Assembly: GCA_038040385.1 (NCBI GenBank)
Contig: JBBPII010000003.1
Location: 62,001-126,000, forward strand
Length of the DNA: 64,000 nucleotides
Direction: 5' to 3'
Source: Gilichinskyi gelida
Lineage (GTDB): Bacteria; Acidobacteriota; Thermoanaerobaculia; Gp7-AA8
The position numbers were made by a program, and so were the translations under genes. Below, in pieces: positions 23,800 through 32,397 of the stretch (position 1 is the first letter of the stretch; the number at the start of each line of letters is the position of its first letter). The notes under the pieces were generated by a model. That model made no database searches, was not told the DNA's origin, and was given only the letters and a program-made list of their open reading frames with translations.

Positions 23800-24640
23800 A
23801 GGCGTCTCCGTCCACGCAGGCGATCCAACCGCCGTTGTGGCGATGGGCGTCGAGGTGATGCGCGCGGCGTGCGTTCCAGCCGAACGCCCCTCCGGCGACG
23901 ATGGGCTCCGCGACCTCGCGCTCTGCGTACCCGGTCGCGGTGAGCCGGGTGATCTCGACGGCGCGCACGCACGCGCCGTAGTCGTCCGTGCAGTCCTGCG
24001 CGAAGCGATAGACGCGATCGCCGATGACGACCGGGCGGCCGGCGGGGCGCCCGATGCGCCGGTCGCCGCTGACGATGGGACTCGACGGGTGCTCGCGCCA
24101 CGGCCCGCGCGGATCGGGCGCGCTCCAGAGGCGGAGGACGTCGTGCCCCTTCGGCGCGGTGCAGGCGAACATCCACCACGCGCCGCCGTGGAAGAGCAGC
24201 GAGGCGTCGACGGCCACCACGCCGTCGAGCAGTACGCGGTCCAGCGTCCATTCGAACGGAAAACGCGTTGCGCGATACAGGCGCACCTGCGCGGCCTCGA
24301 AGGTCTCGGGGATCATGAAGCGCTCGCCGCCGTGCTCGAAGATGAAGGGGTAGGAGAGATGGAACGGCTCGGCGAGCACGACCTGCTCGTAGCGCCAGCG
24401 CACCGCGTCGTCGCTGGTGGCCAGACCGATGCGGCCGCGGGCCAGAGGGCGGTCGAGGACCTCGAAGAACATCGACCACCGCGCGCCGTCGAAGTGCATG
24501 AACGGGTCGGCGACGAAGCAGGCGTCGACGTCGGTGACGTCGCGCGCGGTGAGGACGGGCACGGCGCCGCGCGGCGCGAGCGCGAGCGGGGAGGCGCCTT
24601 CGTACATGCCGATCGACCAGTGGGAGTTGGCGCTGGCCAT
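23789..24640 (-). CDS. GINT1_N-like / glycoside hydrolase family 43-like beta-propeller protein
   Basis: This protein of 283 residues has the repeating pattern of a five-bladed propeller related to the N-terminal domain of glucosamine inositolphosphorylceramide transferase and to GH43-type folds. The phrases are VADPFMHFDGARWSMFFEV, SYPFIFEHGGERFMIPET, VAVDASLLFHGGAWWMFACT and GRPAGRPVVIGDRVYRFAQD. The D-P/D-A-S residues at the blade starts are typical sugar-binding positions. In bacteria such domains accompany sugar formyl- or aminotransferases. Here the neighbours are oxygenases and a DegT aminotransferase, so a role in handling an unusual sugar is inferred. The start at 24640 lies 2 nt after the upstream stop. 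Confidence 0.72.
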   Translation of the reverse strand: MASANSHWSIGMYEGASPLALAPRGAVPVLTARDVTDVDACFVADPFMHFDGARWSMFFEVLDRPLARGRIGLATSDDAVRWRYEQVVLAEPFHLSYPFIFEHGGERFMIPETFEAAQVRLYRATRFPFEWTLDRVLLDGVVAVDASLLFHGGAWWMFACTAPKGHDVLRLWSAPDPRGPWREHPSSPIVSGDRRIGRPAGRPVVIGDRVYRFAQDCTDDYGACVRAVEITRLTATGYAEREVAEPIVAGGAFGWNARRAHHLDAHRHNGGWIACVDGDAYDH

Positions 24641-24642
24641 GG

Positions 24643-25515
24643 CTAGAGATCGATTCCTGTCGGTGCCGCCAGCGGCTCGTCCGGTACCGACACGTACTCC
24701 GCCCCCAGCATCCACCGATGTTTGCCGAAGGCGATGGGGCGGACGCCGTGGAAGAACGGCGCGAAGGGGTCGAAGACCAGGCAACTGTTGGTCAGGTTCT
24801 GCGGCTCGAAGATCACTTCGCGGAACTCGTTGTCGCGCAGGATGGCCGTGCCGCCCGAGGCGTTGCCGCCGGTGGCCGAGACGTAGAAGAGGAACTGCAG
24901 CCAGTTGCGGCCGGATTGCGGCGAGTCGCGGTGCGGAGCCACCAATGTACCCGGGTAACTCGCCGTGAGCTGGAAGCGGTTGAACGACAGCGGCTCCGGG
25001 CGGCCGGAGAAGGCCTCCACCCGCGCGGTGAAGTCGGGCGAGCGGAAGTAGTCGAACAGCGCGCGGACGTGCGGGTGCTCCTGGGCGTAGGGCGGCGCGC
25101 CATCGCCGTCGCGCGCGTCGTCGGCCAGGAGCGATCCCCATCGGTCGTCGGTCGCCGGATTGCGCTGCACCCATCGAAAGCCTTTGTCGTACGACTTGTG
25201 CAGGTCGAAGGGCGCGGTGAAGTAGCGCCGCTTCGGCCAGCGCTCCACGAGGAAGCGGTGGAACTGGTCGTCGAAGACGTTCTCGATGAACGCCCACCGC
25301 TGCCTTCGGAACTGCGGCGCCGCTCGCTCGAAGGCCTCGGTGATGCGGCATGGAGGGACGCGCGCGGCATCGATGCCCGGTGCCGGGAGGAATCGCCGCT
25401 GCGCCGCCCGCACACGCTCCACCACTGGAAAGAGCCGGATGGCCGTCTTCACCAGCAGCAGCCGCGACGAGCGGTACTGCTCGGCGAGGTAGCGTTCGGA
25501 GTAGTCAATGGCCAT
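24643..25515 (-). CDS. 2OG-Fe(II) oxygenase, proline-hydroxylase-like
   Basis: This protein of 290 residues begins MAIDYSERYLAEQYR. The oxygenase core has APHRDSP (His-x-Asp iron ligands), LQFLFYVSATGGNASGGTAILR (a strand and loop of the prolyl-4-hydroxylase type) and FFHGVRPI (distal His, then the Arg that holds 2-oxoglutarate). The region before residue 80 is helical and not recognised. The start is placed at ATG 25515, about 10 bp from the four-hairpin repeat; the longer open frame upstream is only translation of that repeat. First gene of a four-gene minus-strand operon, divergent from the PhyH-DegT fusion. Confidence 0.82.
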   Translation of the reverse strand: MAIDYSERYLAEQYRSSRLLLVKTAIRLFPVVERVRAAQRRFLPAPGIDAARVPPCRITEAFERAAPQFRRQRWAFIENVFDDQFHRFLVERWPKRRYFTAPFDLHKSYDKGFRWVQRNPATDDRWGSLLADDARDGDGAPPYAQEHPHVRALFDYFRSPDFTARVEAFSGRPEPLSFNRFQLTASYPGTLVAPHRDSPQSGRNWLQFLFYVSATGGNASGGTAILRDNEFREVIFEPQNLTNSCLVFDPFAPFFHGVRPIAFGKHRWMLGAEYVSVPDEPLAAPTGIDL

Positions 25516-25524
25516 AGCGTCGTC

Positions 25525-25621
25525 GGAACGCCGGCGTCCCCGCCGGCTGGCCCGCAGGCGTCCTCGCCTGCGCCGCGGCGGCGGGACGCCGCCGGTCCAG
25601 CCGCCGGGACGGCGGCGTTCC
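25525..25621. repeat. Four-hairpin palindromic repeat, copy A
   Basis: This 97-bp element has terminal inverted repeats GGAACGCCG / CGGCGTTCC. Inside lie four small hairpins with short cores of the GTCC/GGAC type: GCCGGC around GTCCCC, CGCAGGCG around TCCT, GGCGGC around GGGAC, and GCCGCC around GGGAC. The two outer quarters are inverted copies of each other. Related copies are at 55085 and 57700, a diverged one at 62375 and a single unit at 6278. It sits in the divergent promoter region of the oxygenase cluster. Confidence 0.75.
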
Positions 25622-25672
25622 TCACAAGTTCCGAAAGCGAACCGTCTAGAAGACGAGTACTCCGCCGCGGAT

Positions 25673-27631
25673 GTGAACGTGAGGCTGCCCGAGGACGCGA
25701 TCCGTCGCTTCGACGAGGAGGGGTATCTCCTCTTTCCCGCGCTGTTCAGCGCGGAGGAGGTCGCGGCGCTCCGGCGGCCGCTGCCGCAGATCCTCGCCCG
25801 CGACGGCGTCGAAGTCGTCCGCGAAGAGGACAACGGCCGCGCGGCGAAGATGGTCTTCGGCCTCCACTACACCGACGAGCCCTTCCGCCGCGCCACGCTC
25901 CACCCGCGCATGGTTGGCCCCGCGGAGCAACTCGTGCGCGACCGGGTGCACGTCTTCCAGTCGCGCGTGAACCCGAAGCTGCCGGGCGGGGGGGCGGGGT
26001 GGGGATGGCACCAGGACTTCAACCAGTGGCGGCGCTTCGACGGCGTCGCCGAGCCGCGCGCGGTGCTGAGCGCGATCTTCCTCGACGACGTCGGCGACGA
26101 CAACGCGCCGCTCACCGTCATCCCGCGCTCGCACGTCCGGCATTTCAACGTCCCCGACGCGATGGAGATCCCCGCTGAGATGCTGGATGGAATCGCCAAA
26201 ACGGGGACGCCGCTCACCGGCCCGGCGGGGACGGTCGTGTTTTTTCACGCCCTGCTCGTGCACGGCTCGGAGCCGAACACCTCGGCGCGCTCGCGCGCGA
26301 TGTTCTACGTCGTCTACAACCCGGTGACCAATCAGCGCATCGAGCCGCGCCGCGCGCGGCATCACTGCAGCACCGACTTCACGCCCGTCGAGCCGCTCGC
26401 GGACGACTGCCTCGTGCCCATCCGCACCCGCCCCTTTGCGCCGCCCTGCCAGCTCGCGGGCCGCGAGCGCGAGCTGGTGCTCGAGACGCTCGAGAGCGGG
26501 GAGTGGTCGGGCTTCCGCGCGCCGAACGAGGCCGACGACGTGCGCCGCAGCGGCGCGATGACGTCTGCCGAGGCCGAGGGGCTGGCGAGGTCGCGGTTCC
26601 TGGGCGGGCGGCGGGTGCGCGCGCTCGAGGCGCGCTTCGCCGAGCGTGCCGGGACGCGCTTCGCCGTCGCCGCGAATTCCGCCACTTCCGCGCTGGTCAT
26701 GGCCCTCGGCGCCGCCGGCATCCAGCCCGGCGACGAAGTGCTCGTTCCGCCCATGACCTTCCACGCCACCGCGACCGCGGCGCTGGTGTGGGGCGGCGTG
26801 CCCGTCTTCGTCGACGTCAAACCCGGCACGTACTGCATGGACCCCGTCGATGCCGCGCGGAAGATCACCCCGCGCACGCGGGCCATGATTCCCGTCCACC
26901 TCGCCGGAAACGCCGCCGACATGGACGCCCTTCTCGTCCTCGCCCGACTCCACAAACTGAAGGTTATCGAAGACGCCGCACAGGCCCTCGGCGTGCGCTA
27001 CCGCGGCCGCCCCGTCGGGTCGATTGGAGACGCCGGCGTCTTCTCGCTGACGGAGATGAAGACCATCACCTGCGGCGAGGGGGGCGTGCTGGTGACGGAC
27101 GATCCGGCCATCGCCCTCAAGGCCCGCCTGATCCGCAATCACGGTGAGGCCGCGGCCGGCCACGACTGGAGCGACGACGAGTTGCTGAACATCGTCGGCC
27201 TGAACTTCCGACTCACCGAGATTCAGGCCGCCGTGGCGCTGGCGCAGCTGGAGGCGCTCGACGAGCGCAACGCGCGCCGCCACGCGAACGCGACCTTCCT
27301 CCTGGATCGCATCCGCCTGCGACATCTCCTCCCTCCACATCCTGAAGAGGGGTCTGACCCCATTTGGTACATCATCAAGTGGATTTGGAAAGGGGAGATG
27401 CCGCGCGATGTGCTCGCGGCGAGGCTGGCGGCGGAGGGAATCCCGGTCACGCCCGGCTATCCGCGGCTGCTGCATCGCCATCCGTTGTTCGTGCGGCGAT
27501 TCGGTCCCGCTTCATGCCCGGTCGCCGAAGCCATCAACGACCAGATGCTCTGGTTCGGCGCGGTGAACGCGCCCAACAGCATTCGCGACATGGAGGACGT
27601 GGTGCGCGCCTTCGAGAGAGTGACCCGATGA
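25673..27631 (+). CDS. Fusion of PhyH dioxygenase and DegT/DnrJ/EryC1 aminotransferase
   Basis: This 652-residue two-domain enzyme is unusual. The N-terminal ~285 residues form a PhyH oxygenase with iron ligands His113 and Asp115 (WHQDFNQW) and distal His197 (LVHGSEPNTS). The C-terminal ~360 residues form a sugar aminotransferase: NSATSALVMALGAAG, EVLVPPMTFHATA, IEDAAQALGVRYRGRPVGS, the PLP lysine Lys463 in SLTEMKTITCGEGG, and LNFRLTEIQAAVALAQLE. DegT enzymes aminate keto-sugars or scyllo-inosose. The start is a GTG (25673 or 25679) just before the first family residues; no good ribosome site is seen, and an earlier in-frame opening is only repeat. The stop overlaps the next ATG. Both active sites look intact. 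Confidence 0.88.
   Translation: MNVRLPEDAIRRFDEEGYLLFPALFSAEEVAALRRPLPQILARDGVEVVREEDNGRAAKMVFGLHYTDEPFRRATLHPRMVGPAEQLVRDRVHVFQSRVNPKLPGGGAGWGWHQDFNQWRRFDGVAEPRAVLSAIFLDDVGDDNAPLTVIPRSHVRHFNVPDAMEIPAEMLDGIAKTGTPLTGPAGTVVFFHALLVHGSEPNTSARSRAMFYVVYNPVTNQRIEPRRARHHCSTDFTPVEPLADDCLVPIRTRPFAPPCQLAGRERELVLETLESGEWSGFRAPNEADDVRRSGAMTSAEAEGLARSRFLGGRRVRALEARFAERAGTRFAVAANSATSALVMALGAAGIQPGDEVLVPPMTFHATATAALVWGGVPVFVDVKPGTYCMDPVDAARKITPRTRAMIPVHLAGNAADMDALLVLARLHKLKVIEDAAQALGVRYRGRPVGSIGDAGVFSLTEMKTITCGEGGVLVTDDPAIALKARLIRNHGEAAAGHDWSDDELLNIVGLNFRLTEIQAAVALAQLEALDERNARRHANATFLLDRIRLRHLLPPHPEEGSDPIWYIIKWIWKGEMPRDVLAARLAAEGIPVTPGYPRLLHRHPLFVRRFGPASCPVAEAINDQMLWFGAVNAPNSIRDMEDVVRAFERVTR
27349..27361. 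repeat. GGGGTCTGACCCC palindrome within the aminotransferase
   Basis: This perfect 6-1-6 palindrome resembles the common GGGGTCAGACCCC type of dispersed element. It is read as EEGSDPIW in frame, at a surface loop of the DegT domain. Whether it is an insertion or chance cannot be decided from one copy. Confidence 0.3.
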
Positions 27632-28665
27632 TCGTGCAGGAAGCGACGAGCGTCCTGGAAAGCTTTGCGGATCTGGCGGCCATCGCGGAGGAATGGAACG
27701 CGCTGCTCGACGACTCCGCGCAGTCAGCGTTCAGCGTTCGGCCGTTGTGGCTGCTCACCTGGTGGCGCCGCTTCGCGCCGCGCGATGGGCGGCTGCGCGC
27801 GATCGCCTGTCGCGACGCCGCCGGCACGCTCGTCGGTCTCGCGCCGCTCTACTTCGATCCGGCCGAGCGCGAGGTGCGCTTCATCGGCGTCATCACCGAC
27901 ACCGCCGGCGACGGCGCGCTCCCCACGAACCACACCGGCTCGATCATCGCCCGCCGCGGTAGCGAGGCGGCCGCCGTCGCCGCCATCGCCGGCGCGATCG
28001 AGGAACAGGCCGATTGGACGCGACTGTGGTTGGCGCGGCTGCGCCCGGAGCACGAGACCGTCGACCTGTTCGCCGGCGCGCTAGGCGGCAAGACGCAGTT
28101 GCGCGCCAATTCCCAACCCAACCTCTTCGTCGACACGCGCGGCGACTGGGAGACGTACCGCGCCGCGCTGGGCGCGGCGGGACGAAAACGGATCCAAAAC
28201 TATGCGCGCCGTGCGGTCGAGCGCGGCTGCGCCTTCCGCCGAGTGGTCTCCATCGACGAGTTGGGACACGCGTTCGCGCTCTATCTCGGATGGCATGACG
28301 CCCTGCTCGGCGGGCGAGGGATTTACAGCCGGCCCCATTGCGCCGCGTTCCTGCGCGACGTGGTCGTGAAAGGCTTCGGCGAGAGGCGCGTGCGGGTCTG
28401 GATCGCGGAGCTCGACGGCGCCATCGTGGCCGTCGACATCGGCCTGATCGATCGCGGCGTGCTGACCGAATTTCAGGGGCACGCCGATCCGGCGCATGCC
28501 GCGATGCGGCTGGGGCACGTGATGACCTCGCATCTGCTGCGCGACTGCTTCGCCGATCCGGACATCGACGAAGTGATCCTCGGCAAGGCCGCGCCGCACA
28601 AGCTGCACTGGGCGAGGGAGACGTGGGGCACCGTCGATCTGATCTGCGCGCGGGGAGGGGAGTGA
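27628..28665 (+). CDS. CelD/BcsL-like GNAT-fold acyltransferase
   Basis: This 345-residue protein of the BioF2-like GNAT group is similar to CelD/BcsL acetyltransferases of exopolysaccharide loci. Seen are AEEWNALLDDSAQSAFSVRPLWLLTWWRRF at the N-terminus, KRIQNYARRAVERGCAFRR in the middle, and VRVWIAELDGAIVAVDIGLIDRGVLTEFQGHADP. The end is VILGKAAPHKLHWARETWGT, which matches the C-terminal K-x2-W-x6 pattern of the family. It overlaps the fusion gene by 4 nt (ATGA), so it is coupled to it. It probably acylates an amine or hydroxyl made by the upstream enzymes; the acyl donor is unknown. Confidence 0.82.
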   Translation: MIVQEATSVLESFADLAAIAEEWNALLDDSAQSAFSVRPLWLLTWWRRFAPRDGRLRAIACRDAAGTLVGLAPLYFDPAEREVRFIGVITDTAGDGALPTNHTGSIIARRGSEAAAVAAIAGAIEEQADWTRLWLARLRPEHETVDLFAGALGGKTQLRANSQPNLFVDTRGDWETYRAALGAAGRKRIQNYARRAVERGCAFRRVVSIDELGHAFALYLGWHDALLGGRGIYSRPHCAAFLRDVVVKGFGERRVRVWIAELDGAIVAVDIGLIDRGVLTEFQGHADPAHAAMRLGHVMTSHLLRDCFADPDIDEVILGKAAPHKLHWARETWGTVDLICARGGE

Positions 28666-28669
28666 CGCG

Positions 28670-29404
28670 ATGTACGAGGTCAATCGGAGCTTCTACGACG
28701 CGCCGAAGGTGGTCGACAAATACGCCTCCACGACCACGCTGCAGCTTCCCGAACAGGTGATCCTCGACCGCTACGGCGACGAGCTGGCGGATACGCGCTT
28801 CCTGGAGATCGGCGTCGGCCCCGGCCGTACCACGCCGGCCATCCGCGGCCGGGTGCGGCAGTACGTGGCCATCGACTACTCCGCGGCGATGCTCGCGCCG
28901 TGCAGGAAGCGCTTTCGCGACGCGCAGCTCGTGCTCTGCGACGGGCGGCAACTGGCATTCCCGCCCCAGTCGTTCGACGCGGTGTACTTCTGCTGGAACG
29001 CAATCGACGACGTCGCTCACGACGACCGCGTAGCGATGCTCGCGGAGATCGCCCGCGCCCTTCGTCCGGGCGGGCTCTTCTTCTTCTCCACGCACAACCG
29101 CGAATGGACGCCGAAGTCGCCCTACACCACGTTCTATTCGCTCCGGACCTACCTCCTCGGCATCTACAACCACCTCCGCCACCGCAAGTTCGAGCGGCGC
29201 AATGAGGAGTACGCGATCGTCAACGAGTCGCCGGGCGACTTCTGCACGTTGACGTACTTCATCGACCGCCGCCGCCAGATCGCGCAGCTCGCGCGGTACG
29301 GCTTCGGCGAGGTGGAGATGGTGGCCCTCGACGGCCGTTGGATCGACGCCGGCGAGCCGTGCAACGACGGCTGGATTTACTACGTGGCGAGGCGACATGC
29401 GTGA
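28670..29404 (+). CDS. Class I SAM-dependent methyltransferase
   Basis: This 244-residue Rossmann methyltransferase has motif I in FLEIGVGPGRTTPAI, the acidic motif II near VAIDYSAAML, LCDGRQLAFPPQSFDAVYF (motif III), and ALRPGGLFFFSTHNREW after it. The C-terminal part (FYSLRTYLLGIYNHLRHRKFERR) is probably substrate-specific. It starts 4 nt after the acyltransferase stop and overlaps the next gene by 8 nt, so it belongs to the same operon. The methylated product is unknown; a sugar N- or O-methyltransferase would fit an aminotransferase neighbour. Confidence 0.88.
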   Translation: MYEVNRSFYDAPKVVDKYASTTTLQLPEQVILDRYGDELADTRFLEIGVGPGRTTPAIRGRVRQYVAIDYSAAMLAPCRKRFRDAQLVLCDGRQLAFPPQSFDAVYFCWNAIDDVAHDDRVAMLAEIARALRPGGLFFFSTHNREWTPKSPYTTFYSLRTYLLGIYNHLRHRKFERRNEEYAIVNESPGDFCTLTYFIDRRRQIAQLARYGFGEVEMVALDGRWIDAGEPCNDGWIYYVARRHA

Positions 29405-30023
29405 GCGCTTCCTCCGCGACGGCGTGCTCTTCCCCATCCCCGTGCTGACGGCGGAGGAGGTCGCGCGCTGCCGCGCCGAGATCGAGGCGCTGGAGCGCGC
29501 GGAGGGCCAGCCGATCGTGCGCCGCGACCGCCTCCACGAGCTGTTCGACTGGGCTCGCGAGCTGGCGACGCATCCGCGGGTAGTGGGCGCGGCGTCGGAG
29601 ATCCTCGGCCCCGAGGTCGTCTCCTGGGGAACGCTGCTGCTACGCAAGCAGCCGCGCGATCCGTCGTTCGTGGCCTGGCATCAGGACGGCGAGTACGCCG
29701 ATTTCCTCGCCGGCGCGCCGGCGCTCTCCGCCTGGATCGCGCTCAGCGACAGCACGCCCGCCAACGGCTGCATGCGGGTCGTCCCCGGCTCGCACCGGCG
29801 GCGCCTCGAGCATGCCGAGCGCCACGCCCCCGGCAACCTGCTGCTGCAGGGGCAGGAGATCGCCGTGGAGGTGGACGAGAGCGAGGCGGTGGACATCGTC
29901 CTCGAGCCGGGGGAGATGTCGCTGCACGACTTCAACGTCGTGCACGGATCGCGCGGCAATCCCTCGGACAGGCCGCGCACGGGGTTCATCGTCCGCTACT
30001 CCGCATTCAATTGGCGCGCGTAG
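29397..30023 (+). CDS. PhyH-type 2OG-Fe(II) dioxygenase
   Basis: This compact 208-residue oxygenase begins MRERFLRDGVLFPIPVLTAEE. It has the iron motif AWHQDGEY (His-x-Asp), then ANGCMRVVPGSHRRR, the distal His in NVVHGSRGNPS and RTGFIVRYS with the 2-oxoglutarate Arg. All required residues are present. Overlap of 8 nt with the methyltransferase gene makes it the last gene of the plus-strand set. The close match of its layout to syringomycin/ectoine-type hydroxylases is general; the substrate is not deducible. Confidence 0.87.
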   Translation: MRERFLRDGVLFPIPVLTAEEVARCRAEIEALERAEGQPIVRRDRLHELFDWARELATHPRVVGAASEILGPEVVSWGTLLLRKQPRDPSFVAWHQDGEYADFLAGAPALSAWIALSDSTPANGCMRVVPGSHRRRLEHAERHAPGNLLLQGQEIAVEVDESEAVDIVLEPGEMSLHDFNVVHGSRGNPSDRPRTGFIVRYSAFNWRA

Positions 30024-30050
30024 TGCTGTGTCCGTCGTCGGAGGCCACAC

Positions 30051-30332
30051 ATGAGAGCGATTCTCGTAGCGATGATCATCCTGGCCGTAGGCTGTACGCG
30101 GAAGACCGAAACCACCACCGAAGTCGGCGCCACCAGTACGACGGAGACTAGTACCACCACGGTGAGCGCGACCGTGCCGTCGATCGACACCGCCGCCACC
30201 GCCGAAGCGAAGCGCGACGTTCAGGAGGCGGGAAAGGACGTCGCCAACGCCGCGCGCGACGCCGCCCACGCCACTGGCACGGCGATGGAGAAGGCGGGGA
30301 AAGAGATCCAGAAGAAAACGAAGAAGCCGTGA
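30051..30332 (+). CDS. Small Thr-rich lipoprotein
   Basis: This 93-residue protein has an export segment and lipobox (MRAILVAMIILAVGC). A Thr/Ser-rich low-complexity linker follows (TETTTEVGATSTTETSTTT), then an amphipathic helix rich in Ala, Lys and Glu (AEAKRDVQEAGKDVANAARDAA, AMEKAGKEIQKKTKKP). This resembles small cell-envelope lipoproteins of the Lpp or entericidin kind. It lies 27 nt after the oxygenase gene and may be cotranscribed or independent. The function is unknown. Confidence 0.75.
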   Translation: MRAILVAMIILAVGCTRKTETTTEVGATSTTETSTTTVSATVPSIDTAATAEAKRDVQEAGKDVANAARDAAHATGTAMEKAGKEIQKKTKKP

Positions 30333-30649
30333 GGGACAGGCCAGCCCGCTGTCTCGCCTGAGCGGCAGAGGGCTCGCGCTCGACCACATCGGAGGCCGGC
30401 GCGACCTCCGCCCGAGGTCGCGCCGCAGGTTGCCGAAAAGGCCGAACAGCTGGCCTTCGTCGGGCGAGCGCGGCGGACCTTCGGCGATCGCGGTAGTTCC
30501 TCGACTCGCTGATCCAGTCGAACGCCCCCTGGTACGCGGTTCGGAGTCCAGCCATCACGTATTCCAGGCAATCGCGGACACGGCGCCGTGATCAATCCCG
30601 CGGCGTGGAGACTGAAGAGTTGTCCTAGTCGGCAGCATGCTCATGCTCC
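30333..30649. other. Intergenic region without a supported gene
   Basis: On the minus strand a short reading frame starting MAGLRTAYQGAFDWISESRNYR near 30555 looks protein-like for about 25 residues and then degrades. It may be the remnant of a gene. No hairpin or RNA gene was recognised. Confidence 0.35.
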
Positions 30650-31353
30650 TCACGCGCGCGTGAACACGTTTTCGAGTAAGTCGACGCTGTCGAGAATCGG
30701 CGTGGCCGTGGCAGCGAAATCCTTCGGGGTCGTGGCTTTGGTCAGCTGGGCGATCAGGGCGTCGAACTGCGTCGCTTCGGTGTTGCCTCCCTTCGCGACG
30801 ACGACGGGACGAACCGCGTCCCAGGTTTCTCGCAGCTTCGAGCGGGTTTCGTTCAGTTTGGCTGCGTTCCCTTCTTCGGACCACAGCTCCAGTTCGCGTC
30901 CGTAGGAGTCGAGCAGCGTTACCTCGACCGGAACCTGTGGATGGAACTGACGATTAATCTCGGCGGCAACGTGAGTCATCTCGTTCGCCGCGTGCATGAG
31001 AGCGAGCGCCTGACGGCCCTGGACAGCCTTTTCGATCGTGGCGACGAGCTCGCCCGCGCCGCGGAGGTCAGGCACCTGCCCAGTGCTCTCGAGTTTCGCG
31101 ACGGCGCTCTTCAATGCAATCAGATCTGAGTCGGCTTTGGTCCAATCGCCGATTCTTCCCCAGTCATACAGATTTTCCGCATAGTGGCCGATCTCTTCGG
31201 TAGCGGCGGCTGGAGCCGAAACCGCCGGCTGCGTCGCCGTCGCCGCGGTCTCGACTGAGGGCGTCGTGGCTGTCTGCTGTTGGGTACGTTTCGCTGGCAG
31301 CTCGCCAGTGTCAGCAATGCTGAAATCGCGATGAGAATCATGTAGTGCTTCAT
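30650..31353 (-). pseudogene. Envelope lipoprotein of the efflux operon, frameshifted
   Basis: The start at 31353 has a good ribosome site (AGGAG, 8 nt away) and encodes a lipoprotein signal MKHYMILIAISALLTLASC. After about 20 residues this frame turns to arginine-rich nonsense. The mature-looking protein (TQQQTATTPSVETAATATQP, then HYAENLYDWGRIGDWTKADSDL and a helical C-terminal part ending at 30650) lies in the neighbouring frame. A one-base change between about 31260 and 31297 would restore ~230 residues. Either a recent mutation or an assembly error. The helical part (ANEMTHVAAEINRQFHPQVP) is not recognised. Confidence 0.7.
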
Positions 31354-31356
31354 TGT

Positions 31357-32397
31357 TCATCTCCTCATGAATGGATCGGGGTGAAATGCTTCCGCAGCGC
31401 CTTCGGGGGTGGAAATCCACTGTGGCCGCGGGGTTTGGGAAGACACGATTGCGTAGATCGTCGGTGTAACGACGAGTAGGCTCACCGTTCCGGGAAACGT
31501 CTGACCGGTCAGATCGTCGGGAAGAATCCGCACGGCGTCACCGGCTTTGATCCGCGCCGCCGTGTGTTCCGCAACCTGCATCTTCGCGATGAGATTGGCC
31601 GGATCGGCAATCGTCACGAGCCTGCCGCCGGGAACCGCGAAGTCGCCCTGATACTGAAACTGCTGGGTGACGACGCCGCTGAACGGAGCGCGAATGACCG
31701 TGTATCCGAGTTGCGCGTCGAGAGTGTCGAGGCGGTGTTTGGCCTGCGCGGCCCGGGCCTCCGCGGCCCGGATGTCGCTCGGATTGGTGACGCCGCGATG
31801 CAGCGTCGTGTTCGCTTCCGCCAGCGCGAGGTCATCCCGCGCCCGCACGAGATCGAGCTGCGACGCTTCGAGATCTTTCTTTGCGATGCCGCCCTGCTCG
31901 TACAGAGTCTGGCGGCGATCATAGATCCGGCGCGCGTTGTCGAGCGCGGCCTGTGCGTCGCGAATGGCTTTGCTGTCCTGCGCGTTCGTGAGCGGCACGG
32001 CGCCTTGCGCGGTCGAATGCATCGACGCCTGCGCTTCCGCCACCGCCGCCGTGGCTTCGCTGCGCTGCGCGGCGAGATCGCGCGACTCGAGCACGGCGAT
32101 GACCTCGCCGTCGGACACGACGCGATTGGTGAGCAGCGCCATCCGCGCAATCTGCGCCGACACCTTCGGACTGATCGTCGCCTCGGTCTGCGGAACGAGG
32201 GACGCTATCATCGCGATCTCATTCGTGATGAGCCCACGCTCCGCCTTTGCGACTTGCACGCTGACGATCACGTCCTGAGCGGCGGGAGCGGCAGCGGTCC
32301 TGTGGACTCTCCACCATACGAAGCTGAAAATCAGAAGGACGGCCGCGCCTGCGGCGACGAGTGGTGCACGTCGCGGAATGGTCCCTGTGATGGTCAT
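31357..32397 (-). CDS. HlyD/RND periplasmic adaptor with a foreign C-terminus
   Basis: This 346-residue membrane-fusion protein has an N-terminal membrane segment (LVAAGAAVLLIFSFVWW), a lipoyl half (TEATISPKVSAQIARM), a long hairpin of coiled coil (residues ~95-200), the second lipoyl half (LGYTVIRAPFSGVV) and part of the barrel (IKAGDAVRILPDDLTGQTFPG). Just after this, at residue ~310, the protein ends with SLLVVTPTIYAIVSSQTPRP and 20 more residues. That tail looks like the C-terminal end of an RND permease, not an adaptor. It suggests that a deletion removed the adaptor's last domain and nearly all of a following permease gene. The start overlaps the TolC-like stop by 4 nt. Confidence 0.75.
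   Translation of the reverse strand: MTITGTIPRRAPLVAAGAAVLLIFSFVWWRVHRTAAAPAAQDVIVSVQVAKAERGLITNEIAMIASLVPQTEATISPKVSAQIARMALLTNRVVSDGEVIAVLESRDLAAQRSEATAAVAEAQASMHSTAQGAVPLTNAQDSKAIRDAQAALDNARRIYDRRQTLYEQGGIAKKDLEASQLDLVRARDDLALAEANTTLHRGVTNPSDIRAAEARAAQAKHRLDTLDAQLGYTVIRAPFSGVVTQQFQYQGDFAVPGGRLVTIADPANLIAKMQVAEHTAARIKAGDAVRILPDDLTGQTFPGTVSLLVVTPTIYAIVSSQTPRPQWISTPEGAAEAFHPDPFMRR

Noticed and set aside
30148..30558. Minus-strand frame with MAGLRTAYQGAFDWISESRNYR
   Set aside because: Only about 25 residues look protein-like; the rest overlaps the lipoprotein gene in antisense.
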